A DNA stretch of 40,309 bases, taken from contig JAGPYM010000110.1 in NCBI GenBank assembly GCA_020736575.1, positions 1 to 40,309 of the forward strand. Direction: 5' to 3'. The notes below the pieces were generated by a model, which worked only from the letters and a program-made list of their open reading frames with translations, was not told the DNA's origin and did not search any database. Of the stretch, positions 1 through 11,434 are shown one piece after another. The translations under genes and the position numbers were made by a program. The stretch's first letter is position 1; every line of letters starts with the position of its first letter. The stretch is from Thelonectria olida. Taxonomy: Eukaryota > Ascomycota > Sordariomycetes > Hypocreales > Nectriaceae.

Positions 1-60
1 TTGCCAAGCTGGTTGAGCGGCTTCTAGAGCTCAGGGCGTAATGAGATGCTTCACTATAGT

Positions 61-1413
61 ACTCTTAATAGTAATATAAAGTTACTTAGTATGCTTTTAA
101 ATCTTTTTACTTAAAGTTAAGTAATTATATTATTAGTAGTTAGTAATTAACTGTATACTATTTAAAAAGGGAATTAAAATAGCTTAATAGAAGTTTTAAT
201 AAAAATAATAGTAAAAGCCTAATATTAAAACTTAATATTTTAATATATTTAAATTAATAAAATTTAAATATGGTTTTAATAATATAATAACTTTTAGTTT
301 TAATTAACTTTATTAAAATAAATATATTACTTTTTAACTAATTATAATAAAAAGAAAAGCCTTTTTTTTCTTTACTTAAATTGCTCTTTTTCTTTTAATA
401 ATCCTTTTAAAAATATAAATAATAATATTAAAAACTATTAAAAAAAATATATAACTAATAAGTAATTATAAAATATACTTTTAACTTTTTAATAATAATT
501 TTATAAAAGCTTATTAAAATAAGCTTAAATATAATTAAATAAATATTATTATTATTAAAATTAAATATTAAATATATAAGTTATATTTTATATATATTAA
601 ATAAAATAGAAAGTTTAAAAATAAAATAAAAAATTATATTAATAATTTTTAATTATAAAACCTTTACTTTCTTTTTTATTTTTAAGCCTTTTTATAATAT
701 TTATAATTAGTTTTTATTTTATAATTAGTAATTTTTATTATTATATTAACTTTTTTATATATTTTTCTATTTAATTGCCTTATTTATTTCTATTAGCTTA
801 ATTGCTTTTAAACTTATTTAATTTATTTTTAAACTTTCTTTTTTACTTAACCCTTTTAGCCCTCCCCCTACTTTTTAACCCTTATATTTATTTACCTATT
901 TAATTTACTTTTTATTTTTAAATTTTTCCTTCCATTTTAAGTAACTATTTAAATTATTACTATTATATATAATAGCTCTTAAAGTTATAGCTTTAAGTTA
1001 TACCCTTATATTTTTTTAAAAAATAATTAGTTATTTTAATTAAGCCTATTATTCTTACTTAATTTAAAAAGTAATTAAGTTAGCTAACTTTTCTATTAAT
1101 AAACTTAAAATTATTTTTTTATATATTTAGCTTTTTAATTAAAATATAATAGCTTAAAAGAACTAGGTTAATCTTTTATATTACTTTTAATAGTATATTT
1201 ATATTAGCTAATATAGGAATATTAAGGAGTAATAATTGCTTATAATACTTTTTAAGCTTTTTAATTAAATAAATATACTTAAGGAAATTTATATAATTTA
1301 ATAAATATTAAGCTATTATATTAATATTATCTTTTTAAATTATAATTTATTTAATTAGTAGGAAGTTAATTATATTAAATTATATATTATATAATTAATT
1401 AAATTATATAAAT
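61..1413 (-). repeat. RIP-degraded copy of family X element (coding part, inverted)
   Basis: Read on the minus strand, about 600-1405 aligns with the better preserved copy at 33,520-34,207, with differences nearly all C-to-T/G-to-A. Anchors are the stretch at 840-960 (matching 33,990-34,110) and 1,060-1,300 (matching the ORF start region at 33,640-33,830). The copy stops abruptly at about 1,405, exactly where the LTR of the gypsy element begins, and its LTR part reappears beyond the gypsy element at about 9,668. Bases 1-60 are not AT-rich and look like the edge of another normal-composition stretch. Bases 61-600 are AT-rich with nothing recognisable. Confidence 0.65.
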
Positions 1414-1810
1414 TGCAGTTTATATAACGATCTGGTCAATTCCCAATGGATAAGACTAGAGGGTTCTAGGTTTATATTAGTAGAGAGATTAGGGTGTTAA
1501 GGTCTAAGTAATATAATAGGTTGTTATATCTAGTAATATGCTTAAAGTAGATAAGTGTAACCAAGTTATATTAAAAGCTAAAGTAGCTATATCTATCTAA
1601 TATACTAAATAAATATATATATATATTAAGGGTGTTTTCCTTAGATTATAGTTAAGACTGTAAGCCTTCCCTTAAATTATAAAAGAAAGGGTAATCTAGT
1701 TGTCTGGAGTATGCTTAAAAAGGTAATCTTCTAATAATTAGGTGATAAAAGTGGGGCAAGTTAGGGCTAACTCCTAGCATATAATAGGGTATTTGTTATA
1801 AATTATAATA
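1414..1810 (-). repeat. Gypsy 3' LTR (left copy)
   Basis: Direct repeat partner of about 9,263-9,662. Shared stretches include the segment with ggataagactagagggttc (about 1,448) and the segment with gtggggcaagttagggctaa (about 1,751). The differences are almost all transitions of the RIP type. Because the coding strand is minus, this copy is the 3' LTR. The inner end (1,801-1,810) agrees with the outer end of the other copy after RIP-type changes, which supports a terminus near 1,810. Confidence 0.85.
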
Positions 1811-2023
1811 TAATATCTCCCCTCTATTAGTCTTATCCTTAAGGCTATATTTATAACCTTATATAATTGCTAGTAGTTAGTTAACTTAAACCTCCATTTT
1901 TTCTTTTCCTTATACTATTATACTAATATAATATTAAACTGTATAATTAAATCTAAAGTGAAAAAGATATTTAAATATAATTTTTTAATTTGCTTTTTTA
2001 AATAGAATTCTTATCCAGCTAAT

Positions 2024-2606
2024 ATGCCTTATACTTATTATTTTAAGTATAAACCTTAACTAGTATGCAAGATAGATAATATAAGTCGAACGGATAAGTA
2101 TAAGTAGTATATTTAGTGGGGTCGGATGTGTAATAGTATTAATATAGCTTCTTCTTATATGTTTCCCTAGTGTTTTTATTATTTTCTTCTTTTAACTTTT
2201 CTATATAATAAACAGGCTTATAGAGCAGTAGAAAAAGCTTAAGTTAGAAGAGGAAGAGGCTAGTAATATGATTTTAACTTTTTATATTTAGCTTATAGAG
2301 CTGTAGTTATCTTTAGCCTAAATAGTAAGTCACCTGGCTTATATTTGTAAAATTAAAAAGAGGGTAAAAGAGAAGGGTTTTAAATTGTTTAAATAGGGGA
2401 TATAAGAGTTAGATAAAGAGGATAGCATTCTTCTAGCATTAGAGTCTTATAAGAACTGGGTAGTAAGCAACCTTTAGTTATTAGGCATTCCTAATAAGGT
2501 AGATTAGTCCTTTTTAGGTCTTAGGGAGGACTTTAGTTGGCTTAGTCTTTTACTTGATTTTAGTATTACTAGTAAAAGTTTTTTAGCAGGCGCTACATAT
2601 AGGTAA
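2024..2606 (+). pseudogene. Antisense accessory ORF of the gypsy element (Cys-motif plus coiled-coil protein)
   Basis: Transcribed opposite to gag-pol and placed between the pol end (about 2,690) and the 3' LTR. An ATG at 2,024 opens a frame of about 48 codons that begins MPYTYYFKYKP and keeps several Cys/Tyr/Arg positions suggesting a degraded Cys-rich knuckle. A probable intron of about 46 nt (GTGTTT... to ...AAACAG, about 2,171-2,216) leads to a charged, Leu/Glu/Lys-rich coiled-coil-like frame, then a tail ending ITSKSFLAGATYR with a stop at 2,604-2,606. All internal stops are TAA/TAG, as RIP of Gln codons would give. Short proteins with an N-terminal Cys motif and a coiled coil are, to my knowledge, common hypothetical proteins of repeats in fungal genomes. 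Function unknown. Confidence 0.6.
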
Positions 2607-2689
2607 GGTATTCTAATAGTTTCTATATATTTTCTAATATAATATATCCTTTCTATTTAATAAGGTACTTAACTTACCTATCTTTTTTT

Positions 2690-5600
2690 ATTATCTTGAG
2701 GATTTCTTCTATTTTATATTCTTTAGGGTCCTTGATTTTAGTTTCCAGTTCGTTCCCTATTTTAACTATAATTATTTCTTCTATTAGTTCGAGTAAGGAA
2801 ATATAAAAGATTAAGTGGTGTTTTAATTTTAAGTCCAGTTTGTAGTTATTTTCTAAGATTTTTTCTAAAACTTTATAGGGTCTAATATATTTATAGTTGA
2901 GTTTTTTATTTAGTCTTTTTATATTAATGTTTTTTATAGCGAGGAGTATTATATCTCCCTCTAAGAAGGTTGGTCCCTTTAACCTTTTCTAGTTATAGTA
3001 TTTTTTATATATTTTCTAAATAAAAGAAAGTTCTATATGCATTTCTTTATGCAAATTCTTAAGTTAATCTACTATAAGAATAGCTATTAGTATAAGTAGT
3101 CTATTCTTTAAATCTCTATAGGTGTTAGGGGTAAATCTAAAGTTTATATAGCTTGGTGTGATTTTAATACTTTTATTAGTTGCTATATTATATGCCAGTT
3201 ATACTATTAGCAACTTCTTAATCCAATCGTTCTAAATATAATTAATATAATAATAAAAGTAGGTTTTTAAGACTTGGTTTATTTGTTTAGTCTATCTATT
3301 AACTTATAGTTTTTAAGCGGTAGTTAACTTATAGTTTAGTCTGATTCTTATTATAAGGTATTACTAAAAATTTAAAAAAAAGAGTAGTCTTCTATTTAAA
3401 ATAATTATATTAGGTAGTTTATATATACTAATAATATTTTATAAAAAGATATAGGAAAATTCTTTTATATTAGTTGCTTTTTAATATAAAATAAAATAAG
3501 AAAATTTAATAAGTCTATTAATAATAACTAGAATACTATTATAAGCCGTACTTATAATAGGGTCTAATAATAGGGGTAATTTTATAATAAAGTCTATTAT
3601 AATTAAATCCTATAGTCGTTTTATAACTAGTATAAGTTATAATTCTTTATAAGGTTTATATTATTTTACTTTTATCTTATTATAAATAAGGTACTATTTA
3701 ATAATTTTCTTAACTATTTTTTTAACTCTAGGAAATAAGAATATTATTTTAACTTATTTAAGGGTTTTATTAATTCCTTAGTATCTGTAAAGCGGGTGTT
3801 TATAAATTTCCTATATAAGGTCCTCTTATAATTGTTCTAGTACTTATTATTTGTCTGTTTTTTTATTACTTAGTAACTGTTTGTTATATTCCAAGATCTA
3901 TTTAAGTAGTGGATTTCCCTATTCCACTATATATATTACTATAAGAGTATTATTAATAGGGGTTCTTCCTATTATCCTTAGAGTAAGGCCTTTGTTCTTT
4001 AGGTACTAATTATAATAGAGGTAGTTATTTAGTCTAGCTCCTTCCTATTAGAAATTCTTATTAAAGAAATTCTAGAATTATAAGTTGTCCTATTTCTTAT
4101 AATATTTAATAGTTTAATAATAGTATTACTAAATTCGTTTTATATTTTTTAGGGTAGGTAGATTATTCCTTAATAGGTAATTATTTCTAATATTAAGTTA
4201 ATCTAATCTACTTATCTAATAATAAGTTATTTAAGCTTATTTTTAGTAATTAACTATTAGATATATTTTTTCTATTATTCTATTAAATATTTAGGGATAT
4301 ATTAAGCGGTAGTAGTTATAATATACTTCTATTTAAAGTGTCTTTTAAGTATAAAAGTTAGTAGTTATTTTTCTATTTTAACTTTACCTATATTAAAGTC
4401 TAATTATTAGCTAATAGTATTAGCTTTACTATTTTCTAATTCTTTCTTATATTTAATAATATAATTAAATTCTAATAAGTATTTAGTATATTTAAGTTAT
4501 TATCCGCTAAGTTATTAAATAGTAGTAAAATATAAGATATTTTTATAGTCTATATAAACTATAATCTAATAGTAATTTTCTAGTAGGTATTATTAAAATT
4601 CTTTAAAAGCTTAGACTATTATAAGAAACTCTTTATTATAAATAGGGTAGTTAAGTTCTATTTTATATAACTTATAAGAGTAAAATGTAATTAGGTGTAA
4701 CTTCCTATTATTATTATATTATCCGATCTAGGCTCCTAAGGTAAAGTTTAAAGAGTTTATTTTTAATTTAATAGGTTATATAGGGTTAAATATCTTAAGT
4801 ACTAGTTTGCTAAGGATAAGGTCCTTAATCTTATTAAAAGCTTTCTAAATATTAGGTTTCTAAATAAATAGTTAATCCTTTTTTATTAATTTAATAAGTA
4901 GTATAGCTAGTTTCCTAAAATCCTTAAAAACTTATAATAGTAATTTATAAATCTTAAGAAGGCTTATACTTTCTTAACTAACTTTAGTTTCTTCTAGTCC
5001 TTAACTGCTAAGAGTTTCTTTAGGTCTATTCTAATCTTATTATAAAAGATAATATATTCTAGAAATTCTACTTTTAAGGCATAGAAATAACTTTTCTCTA
5101 GTTTAACTAATAGTTTAGCATCTTTAAGAGCTTATAATACCTTATAAATATGTTTTATATGTTTTTCTTCCATTCTAGAGAAGATAAGAATATTATTAAA
5201 GTAGTATATTATAAATATATTTAGGTATTCTTATAATATATTATTAATTATTTATTAGAATATTACTAGTATATTAGTAAGACTAAAAGGTATAATAAGA
5301 TATTTATAAAATCTAAACTTTATTTTAAATATAGTTTTCTATTTATATTCTTTTTTAATATAAATAAGGTTATAAGCTCCCTTTAGATTTAATATAATAA
5401 AGTATTTTATTTTATAAAGTTAGTCCTTTAGTTTATTAATTAAAAGTAAGGGTGTTCTATCCTTAATAGTAATATTATTAAGCCTATAGTAATTTATAAT
5501 AAGTTGGAGCTTTCTATTCTTTTTAGAAATAAATATAACTAAATAGCCTGCTTCTAACTTGGAAATCTTAATATATTCTTTTTTTAATATTTTTTTAAGG

Positions 5601-8600
5601 TAATTCTTAAGCTCATATAGCTATACTTTATTAAAGTTATAAATAGGGTGGAATATGGTTAATATTCCATCTTTAAGCCAAATCTTATAGTCCTATTAAA
5701 AGTGTTTTAATAAACCTATTTCTAGTTCTTTAGCAAATAGTTTCTTATAGACTTAGTACTATACTAGTATATTTTTAAGTCTATTATTAGTTAATACCTC
5801 CTTCTATTATTTAAGGTCTTTATTTATTTATATAAATATTTTCTTAAGAAATGCAATTGTTTGTTATATTTATTCCGCTTGCCCTTTCTTATATTTATAT
5901 TATATTCCTTTTAGAAGTTATGTTTTCTTTATAAGTTAGGGAGTGTCTTTATTATTATTCTGCTATACTTTTTCATCCTTTTTAATAGAAGTTTAAAATC
6001 TTATATTATTTGAATTATTATTTATATTATTAGCTGCATTACTTTAAAAAGCTTATATCTAGCTAGTATATTAATTAATAAGGGAGTTATATTAGTAAAG
6101 CTATAAGTAACTTAAAAGTAGGTTGTATTTTTAAAAGGGTATAATATTAAAATTAACTTTTTAATTCTTTCCTTTAATAAATACTTTAAAATAATTAACT
6201 TTATAAGTAACTTATTTATTTTTATATTTAAATAGTTTTCCTTTTATATTAAATATCTTATAGGATATATTCTTATTTTTTATAATAGCTTAAAATAATT
6301 AACTACTTATAAATTAACTCTATTTATCTCTACTCTACTATCTACTAATATAATAAACTACTATCCTTTAATTTATACTTATAGTATTATTTATTATTAT
6401 AATAATATATTATTAGGTCTTTATATTATATATAGAGCTCTTTTTAAAGGTTCTGCAAATTGCTCCTATTCTAGCCAGTCCTATAGCTCTATTATAAGCA
6501 GTATTTATTATTTTTTAACTATTTATATATATCTTTTACTTATTATTTTATAGTTTTATTTTATAGAGCGCATATATTATAGGGTCGCGTGGGTTATTTC
6601 TAATATATTTAGTACTAATCTGCTATTTTAGCTCGTTTATATATAAGATATTTTTAATACTAATATTTAAGTGTATTATGCGTTCTATCTATATATTTCT
6701 TAAGTAGAAGGTATATATAGTTTATAAGGATAGTAATATTTAAGTATAGTAGCTAGCTTGCATTTCTCCAGTTTATAAGGTTAGTAGCTTAATACTATTA
6801 TCCTATAAGGTATAGCCCTATTTATATTAGGTAGTAGTTATTTTAGGCTTTATATAGTAAATATTATATATATATATAATTATAATATAATACTTATAAA
6901 ATTATATAATAGTTTAAATATATTAGGTTTAAAATAGGTATATTATTATTATAGGGTTAGTAGGGTTTATAATTCCTTATTTAAATTATTTATTAGTTTG
7001 TATTATAAATATAGAAGTTTTTAATAGTAAGCTTTTATTTTCTAATAATTAATTTATAAATTAGATAAACTTATTATAGTTCCTTTTTAATATTTTCTTT
7101 TAAACTAGTATTATTAGTCTTAGGAATTACTTTTTCTTTTAGTAATTTATAAATCCATATCTGCTATATTAGAATACTATTAGTAAGTAAGGTTAGAAAT
7201 ATATACTAAATAGTAATAAATAGTCTTAGTTCTTAGGCTTGTTTATAATCTAATACTATAAGAAATGGCTTAGAAATATTATTTCCTATTTAAATTATAA
7301 GTTCTCATTTAACTAGGTCGACAAGGTCTTAGTTTACAGGGCTTAAGTTGAGAGCTTTTATAGCTAATTATTTTATATAAGTTTTTTAGCAAGGGTTTAT
7401 TAAATAGCTATATACTTTTACAAGTTGTTATAATACCTTATTATAAATAATATTGCTTCCTTTTAAGCTTACTGCCTTACTCTTATAAACTATTATAAGA
7501 ATTCTTATATTATTTTAACTAATATATCTGGTTTTTAGCAGTTTAGGGACTGGTTTTTATATAATATATTTAGTAATATTTTACTTATATAAGTTAGTTT
7601 AAGCATTTAGTTAAATTGTTATATTAATATTATTACGCTTGGCTTCTTCTTATTTCTTATATAGACTTTATAATACTAATAGTATAGTATTACTAGGGAT
7701 TCCTCTATTATTATAACCACTTTATATTATTATAAGGGTTTTCTTTAGGATATTCTAATTGGGTTTATTATTTTTAGGTGTGTTAATTAGTACCTTTACC
7801 TATTCCTTATTTTTATAAATTTAATAATCTTTTAGGTAGGTTTTATTATATATAGTAAGTTGTATATTCTATCCTTCCTTCTATTAAGGCTTATAGGGGT
7901 AGTATCTATTATTCTTACTATTCTTATAAATATAGTAGTTATTATTATAGTATGCTATTTAGTATATTAGGGCATACTCCTAGGGTTTAAGGTACTAGTT
8001 AATTTTACTATTAATTTAAATGTAATAGTTTTTATTTATATATATTACTTAATACTATAGGGCATACTTATATTATTTATTATAATCTATTAAGTTAGTT
8101 ATAACTATAATAGTTGCTACTAGTATTCTAGTAGCTATTCTAACTGCTATTTATAATTTATCCTATTAGTTAGTATTATTTAAACATCTCTTACCTTTTA
8201 AAACAGGCTTGAACTTTTAGTTAGTTTTATTAGAGTTTTAATACTTACTTTTAAAATATCCCTTCTTTTTATAATTCTAATAAGTAACTTATAAGTAATC
8301 TTACTAAGTGGCTCTAAGCTCTATAAGTCCTAAATTTATATTATAAGAGGTATTATTTTAATAGGTTCTTCCTTTTCTTTTATTATTTTTTACTTAATAC
8401 TAATTAGAATAGTAGGGGTTATAAGAGGTGTTTTATTCCATGTGGCATTTTTAGGCCTTCTCTCTTTTATATTTATACTATCTTTTATTAATCTTAATAG
8501 CTATAGTAATAAACTCTATAAGGGTTTTAGAATATTTTGCCTTATAGATCTTATTCTTAACTTCTTTTTTAAGTTTCTAATAGTAGATTTTTATAAATAT

Positions 8601-9150
8601 ATTATTATCTTATTTAAGTTTAACTATAACTTATTAAAATATAATAAAATAAGTAGTAGTAGATTTAAATTATTTAGTTTAATAGATATTAGTAGCTATT
8701 TATTACTTTTTATTAACTATTCCAAATATATCTTTAAGTGTAGTTTTAAAGTTATTTTATTTTAAAAAGATATTAACTATATCTTAATTTTAACTAATAT
8801 TATTATTATATTTAAAATAGTCTCTTATAATAGGTTCGAACTAGATGGCTGCAGTTCCCTTTATATAATTATAAGTGTATATAACCCTTCCTTTAGCTAA
8901 GGCAAGTCTATATAGAAACTATTAGAAGTAGGTTCTAAAATATATAAAAAAGGTATAATATTTTTAGAAGTTCTATTAAAAAGTTCTAGTTAAGGTAGCT
9001 TAACTGCTTTACTAGGGTTACGTCCTCCATCCTATTAAACAGCTAGGGCTTATTATCCTTAGTTCTATACTTAAATATAGAGTTAGTTAACTAAATTCTA
9101 AAATTACTAGATTTTAATAGTAACTTTTATATTACTAAGTAGAGTATTAT
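2690..9150 (-). pseudogene. Degraded gag-pol of the gypsy element
   Basis: Legible minus-strand landmarks: a chromodomain-like end (KEYKIEEIL at about 2,690-2,720); integrase with a core preceded by ELQLILVIKRLQDLIIIDFI (about 3,590-3,650) and a zinc-region trace (about 3,800-3,850); RNase H YIDYKNIL (about 4,540); and RT active site YFNNILIFSR. In the RT site both catalytic Asp codons (5,192-5,197) now read AAT (Asn). A Cys/His-poor remnant near 7,880-8,000 may be the gag zinc knuckle. Protease was not resolved. Stops are numerous and nearly all TAA/TAG. Gag boundaries are only approximate. The function was reverse transcription and integration of the element; it is now dead. Confidence 0.8.
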
Positions 9151-9262
9151 AAGCTAGGGGCGAGTTATTTAATATAGGGTTAGGAGTATTAGTAGGTTAA
9201 CTTCTGGATATAATTATAGTAGTATAATATTACTTAGGGTAATATAATAACCTTCTAAATAA

Positions 9263-9662
9263 GAGCTTTTAATATATAATTATCTAGTTAATTCCTAATA
9301 AATAAGACTAGAGGGTTCTAGGTTTATATTAGTAGAAAGATTAAAGCATTAAGGTCTAAGTAATATAATAAGTTATTATATTTAGTAATATACTTAAAAT
9401 AGATAAGTATAACTAAATTATATTAAAAGCTAAAATAGCTATATCTATTTAATATATTAAATAAATATATATATATATTAAGGGTGTTTTCCTTAGATTA
9501 CAGTTAAGACTATAAGCCTTCCTTTAAATTATAAAAGAAAGGGTAATCCAGTTGTTTGGAGCATGCTTAAAAAGGTAATCCTCTAATAATTAGGTAATAA
9601 AAGTGGGGCAAGTTAGGGCTAACTCCTAGCATGTGATAGGGTGTTTGTTACGGACTGTAATA
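9263..9662 (-). repeat. Gypsy 5' LTR (right copy)
   Basis: Direct repeat of 1,414-1,810. The end near 9,640-9,662 is less mutated than in the left copy (gtgtttgttacggactgta) and suggests that the LTR begins, on the minus strand, with a RIP-altered TG-type terminus at about 9,662. Its inner start is blurred (9,263 plus or minus 10). Confidence 0.8.
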
Positions 9663-9878
9663 GTTTAAATAAATAATACTTTTATATTAAAAGCTTAAAA
9701 TAAGGTTTTTTAAGTATAGTTTACTTAATAAGGATTTTTATTTAAAAGCTAATTTTAAACCTTATAAAAAAGCTTATTATAATAGATATAAGGCTGGGTT
9801 TTACTTATATTAACTTTTATTATATACTAATATTAAGCTTATTTTAATAAATAATAATAATTAGTTTTTAAATAAAAG
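9663..9878 (-). repeat. Family X LTR, partial, split from its body by the gypsy insertion
   Basis: Reverse complement of 33,316-33,510 with RIP-type differences. For example cttttatattaaaagcttaa here corresponds to the TATA-box region of the preserved LTR. It has the same orientation as the family X coding part at 61-1,413, so removing the gypsy element restores LTR followed by body. Confidence 0.7.
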
Positions 9879-10257
9879 CTTTTATTAAATAAAACTTATT
9901 TAAAAAACTTTATTTTAAATATTAATATAAAAATATTACTTTTTTTAATTTTAATTTATATAATTTAACTAATTATATAATATAATATTTAAAATAATTA
10001 ACCTTTTATTAATAAATAAATTATTAATTAAACTAATATAATTTCTTATTTAATTAATAATATTAAATAGTAAAATCTTAAAAATAAGCTAATTATTTAT
10101 ATTAATAAATAGCCCTTTAGCTAGGGCTTTATAATTAAGCTTTTTATAATTATATATAATAATTTATTTTTATTCTTTTATTAATAATTTTTTAATAATA
10201 GTTTTTAATAAAATAGCTATTAAATTAAGCTTTTTATTTTATTATAAATATAAATAA
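9879..10257. other. AT-rich stretch without recognisable content
   Basis: More than 85% A+T by eye, and no frame or repeat was identified. It separates two copies of the family X LTR and could be interior sequence of a lost element. Confidence 0.4.
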
Positions 10258-10493
10258 TAATAATAATTTATATTATTAATTAAGTTTTATAAACTAGAGT
10301 TAAATAAAAAGGTACTTTTATATTAAAAGCTTAAAATAAAATTCCTTAAATAAGGTTTATTTAATAGGAACTTTTATTTTAAAACTAATTATAAGCCCTA
10401 TTAAAAGACTTATTATAATAAATATAAAGCTAGAGTTTAGCTTATATTACGCTTTATTATATATTTAAATTATTAGCTTTTTTTAATAATAAT
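10258..10493 (-). repeat. Solo LTR of family X
   Basis: Second RIP-mutated, inverted copy of the LTR at 33,316-33,548. The match covers the promoter part (cttttatattaaaagcttaa at about 10,315) and extends to the end region with ttaattaataatataa (rc, about 10,265-10,285). No matching element body follows on the low-coordinate side, so it looks like a solo LTR. Confidence 0.6.
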
Positions 10494-11434
10494 AATAATA
10501 ATAATATAAATATTAAATTAATTAAATCTTTTTTATATTTAAAAAATATAATAATAATTTATTATAAATTTTATAATTAACTTTTCTTTTATTATATAAG
10601 TTTTACTTATTAAAATTATATAAAAATAAAATATAATTAATAATTAAAGCCTAATTATAAGAGCTAAATACTTATATTAAAATGGAAAACTATATAATTA
10701 GCCTATTTATAAAAAATATAAAAAATAGTACTTATATTTTATATATTAGAACTAACGCGGACTCTTCCTCCTCTACTAGTACTAAAACTATTAAAATAGA
10801 GACTTCTGCTTCGGGCCGTTGCATAAAACTGTTAGGAAGGAACCTATCTGTAATAACCAAATTGAACCATTCCCAATTAACACACTAAAATGGATATCGC
10901 TTGACATTTAAAACCATTTGGACGTAAAAATCTGGGCTGCGACGGGATCTATAGGGCAGCTAGGTCGCCTAACAAGCCTTAAATAATAATACCATCTAGC
11001 CATACACTTTGAAACATCCAAGGGTCGGTGGGCTCCGCTTGAAGCTGTGGTATGAGTTTGTTGCCGCAGCCGAGAAGTTGGGCTTGCCTATAATGTTTGG
11101 TCACCTTGAGTCTCAACTTCAAGGCAGAAAGGTTCTAATAAGGGCAGGCAATAAACTAGCTTTGTACGCAGTTACCCACTAAGTGGAAGCTTTAGTATTC
11201 TTGATACTATTCACGGGGAGCAGCTTAGCGCCTTGAATGTTTAGTCCTGCTGCAAGTCTGTGACTGATGCGTGGGGGATAAGCCAGGGCTGGACACCCAC
11301 CCTGCCACGATAAGTATGGGGTGTCACCAGCAATCCCTTCTTCCTACATCCATATCTTTCCGAAGCGTATTGCCCTTAGCCTCCACCTCATTATTGGACA
11401 CGGAAAACTGCCATCCCAGCAAGCCGTATTAGAA
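10494..11434. other. AT-block boundary and upstream region of the DUF7580-type gene
   Basis: The sequence is AT-rich up to about 10,745, then changes within a few tens of bases to ordinary composition. Bases 10,750-11,434 hold no gene I can support. The last 100 bp before the start codon are the likely promoter/5' leader. A reading frame runs through this leader in phase with the gene from about 11,321, but it lacks family similarity. Confidence 0.5.

Larger units (their letters stand above)
1414..9662 (-). mobile_element. RIP-inactivated Ty3/gypsy LTR retrotransposon
   Basis: Two direct repeats of about 395 bp (1,414-1,810 and about 9,263-9,662) bound about 7.5 kb of AT-rich DNA. On the minus strand, in order from high to low coordinates, there are traces of gag, reverse transcriptase (YFNNILIFS at about 5,175-5,205), RNase H (YIDYKNIL at about 4,535-4,557), integrase (about 3,470-3,900) and a C-terminal end resembling the chromodomain tail of chromoviruses (about 2,690-2,800). 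This gag-RT-RH-IN order is that of Ty3/gypsy, not Ty1/copia. Many TAA/TAG codons and Asp-to-Asn changes show it cannot be autonomous. It sits inside a family X repeat. LTR ends are uncertain by about 10 bp because RIP has altered the terminal dinucleotides. Confidence 0.85.

Noticed and set aside
8442..8765. 107-codon open frame on the plus strand in the left AT block
   Set aside because: Antisense to the degraded gag-pol of the gypsy element. Its composition (Leu, Phe, Ile, Tyr, Asn, Lys) is what AT-rich DNA gives by chance, and it has no recognisable domain.
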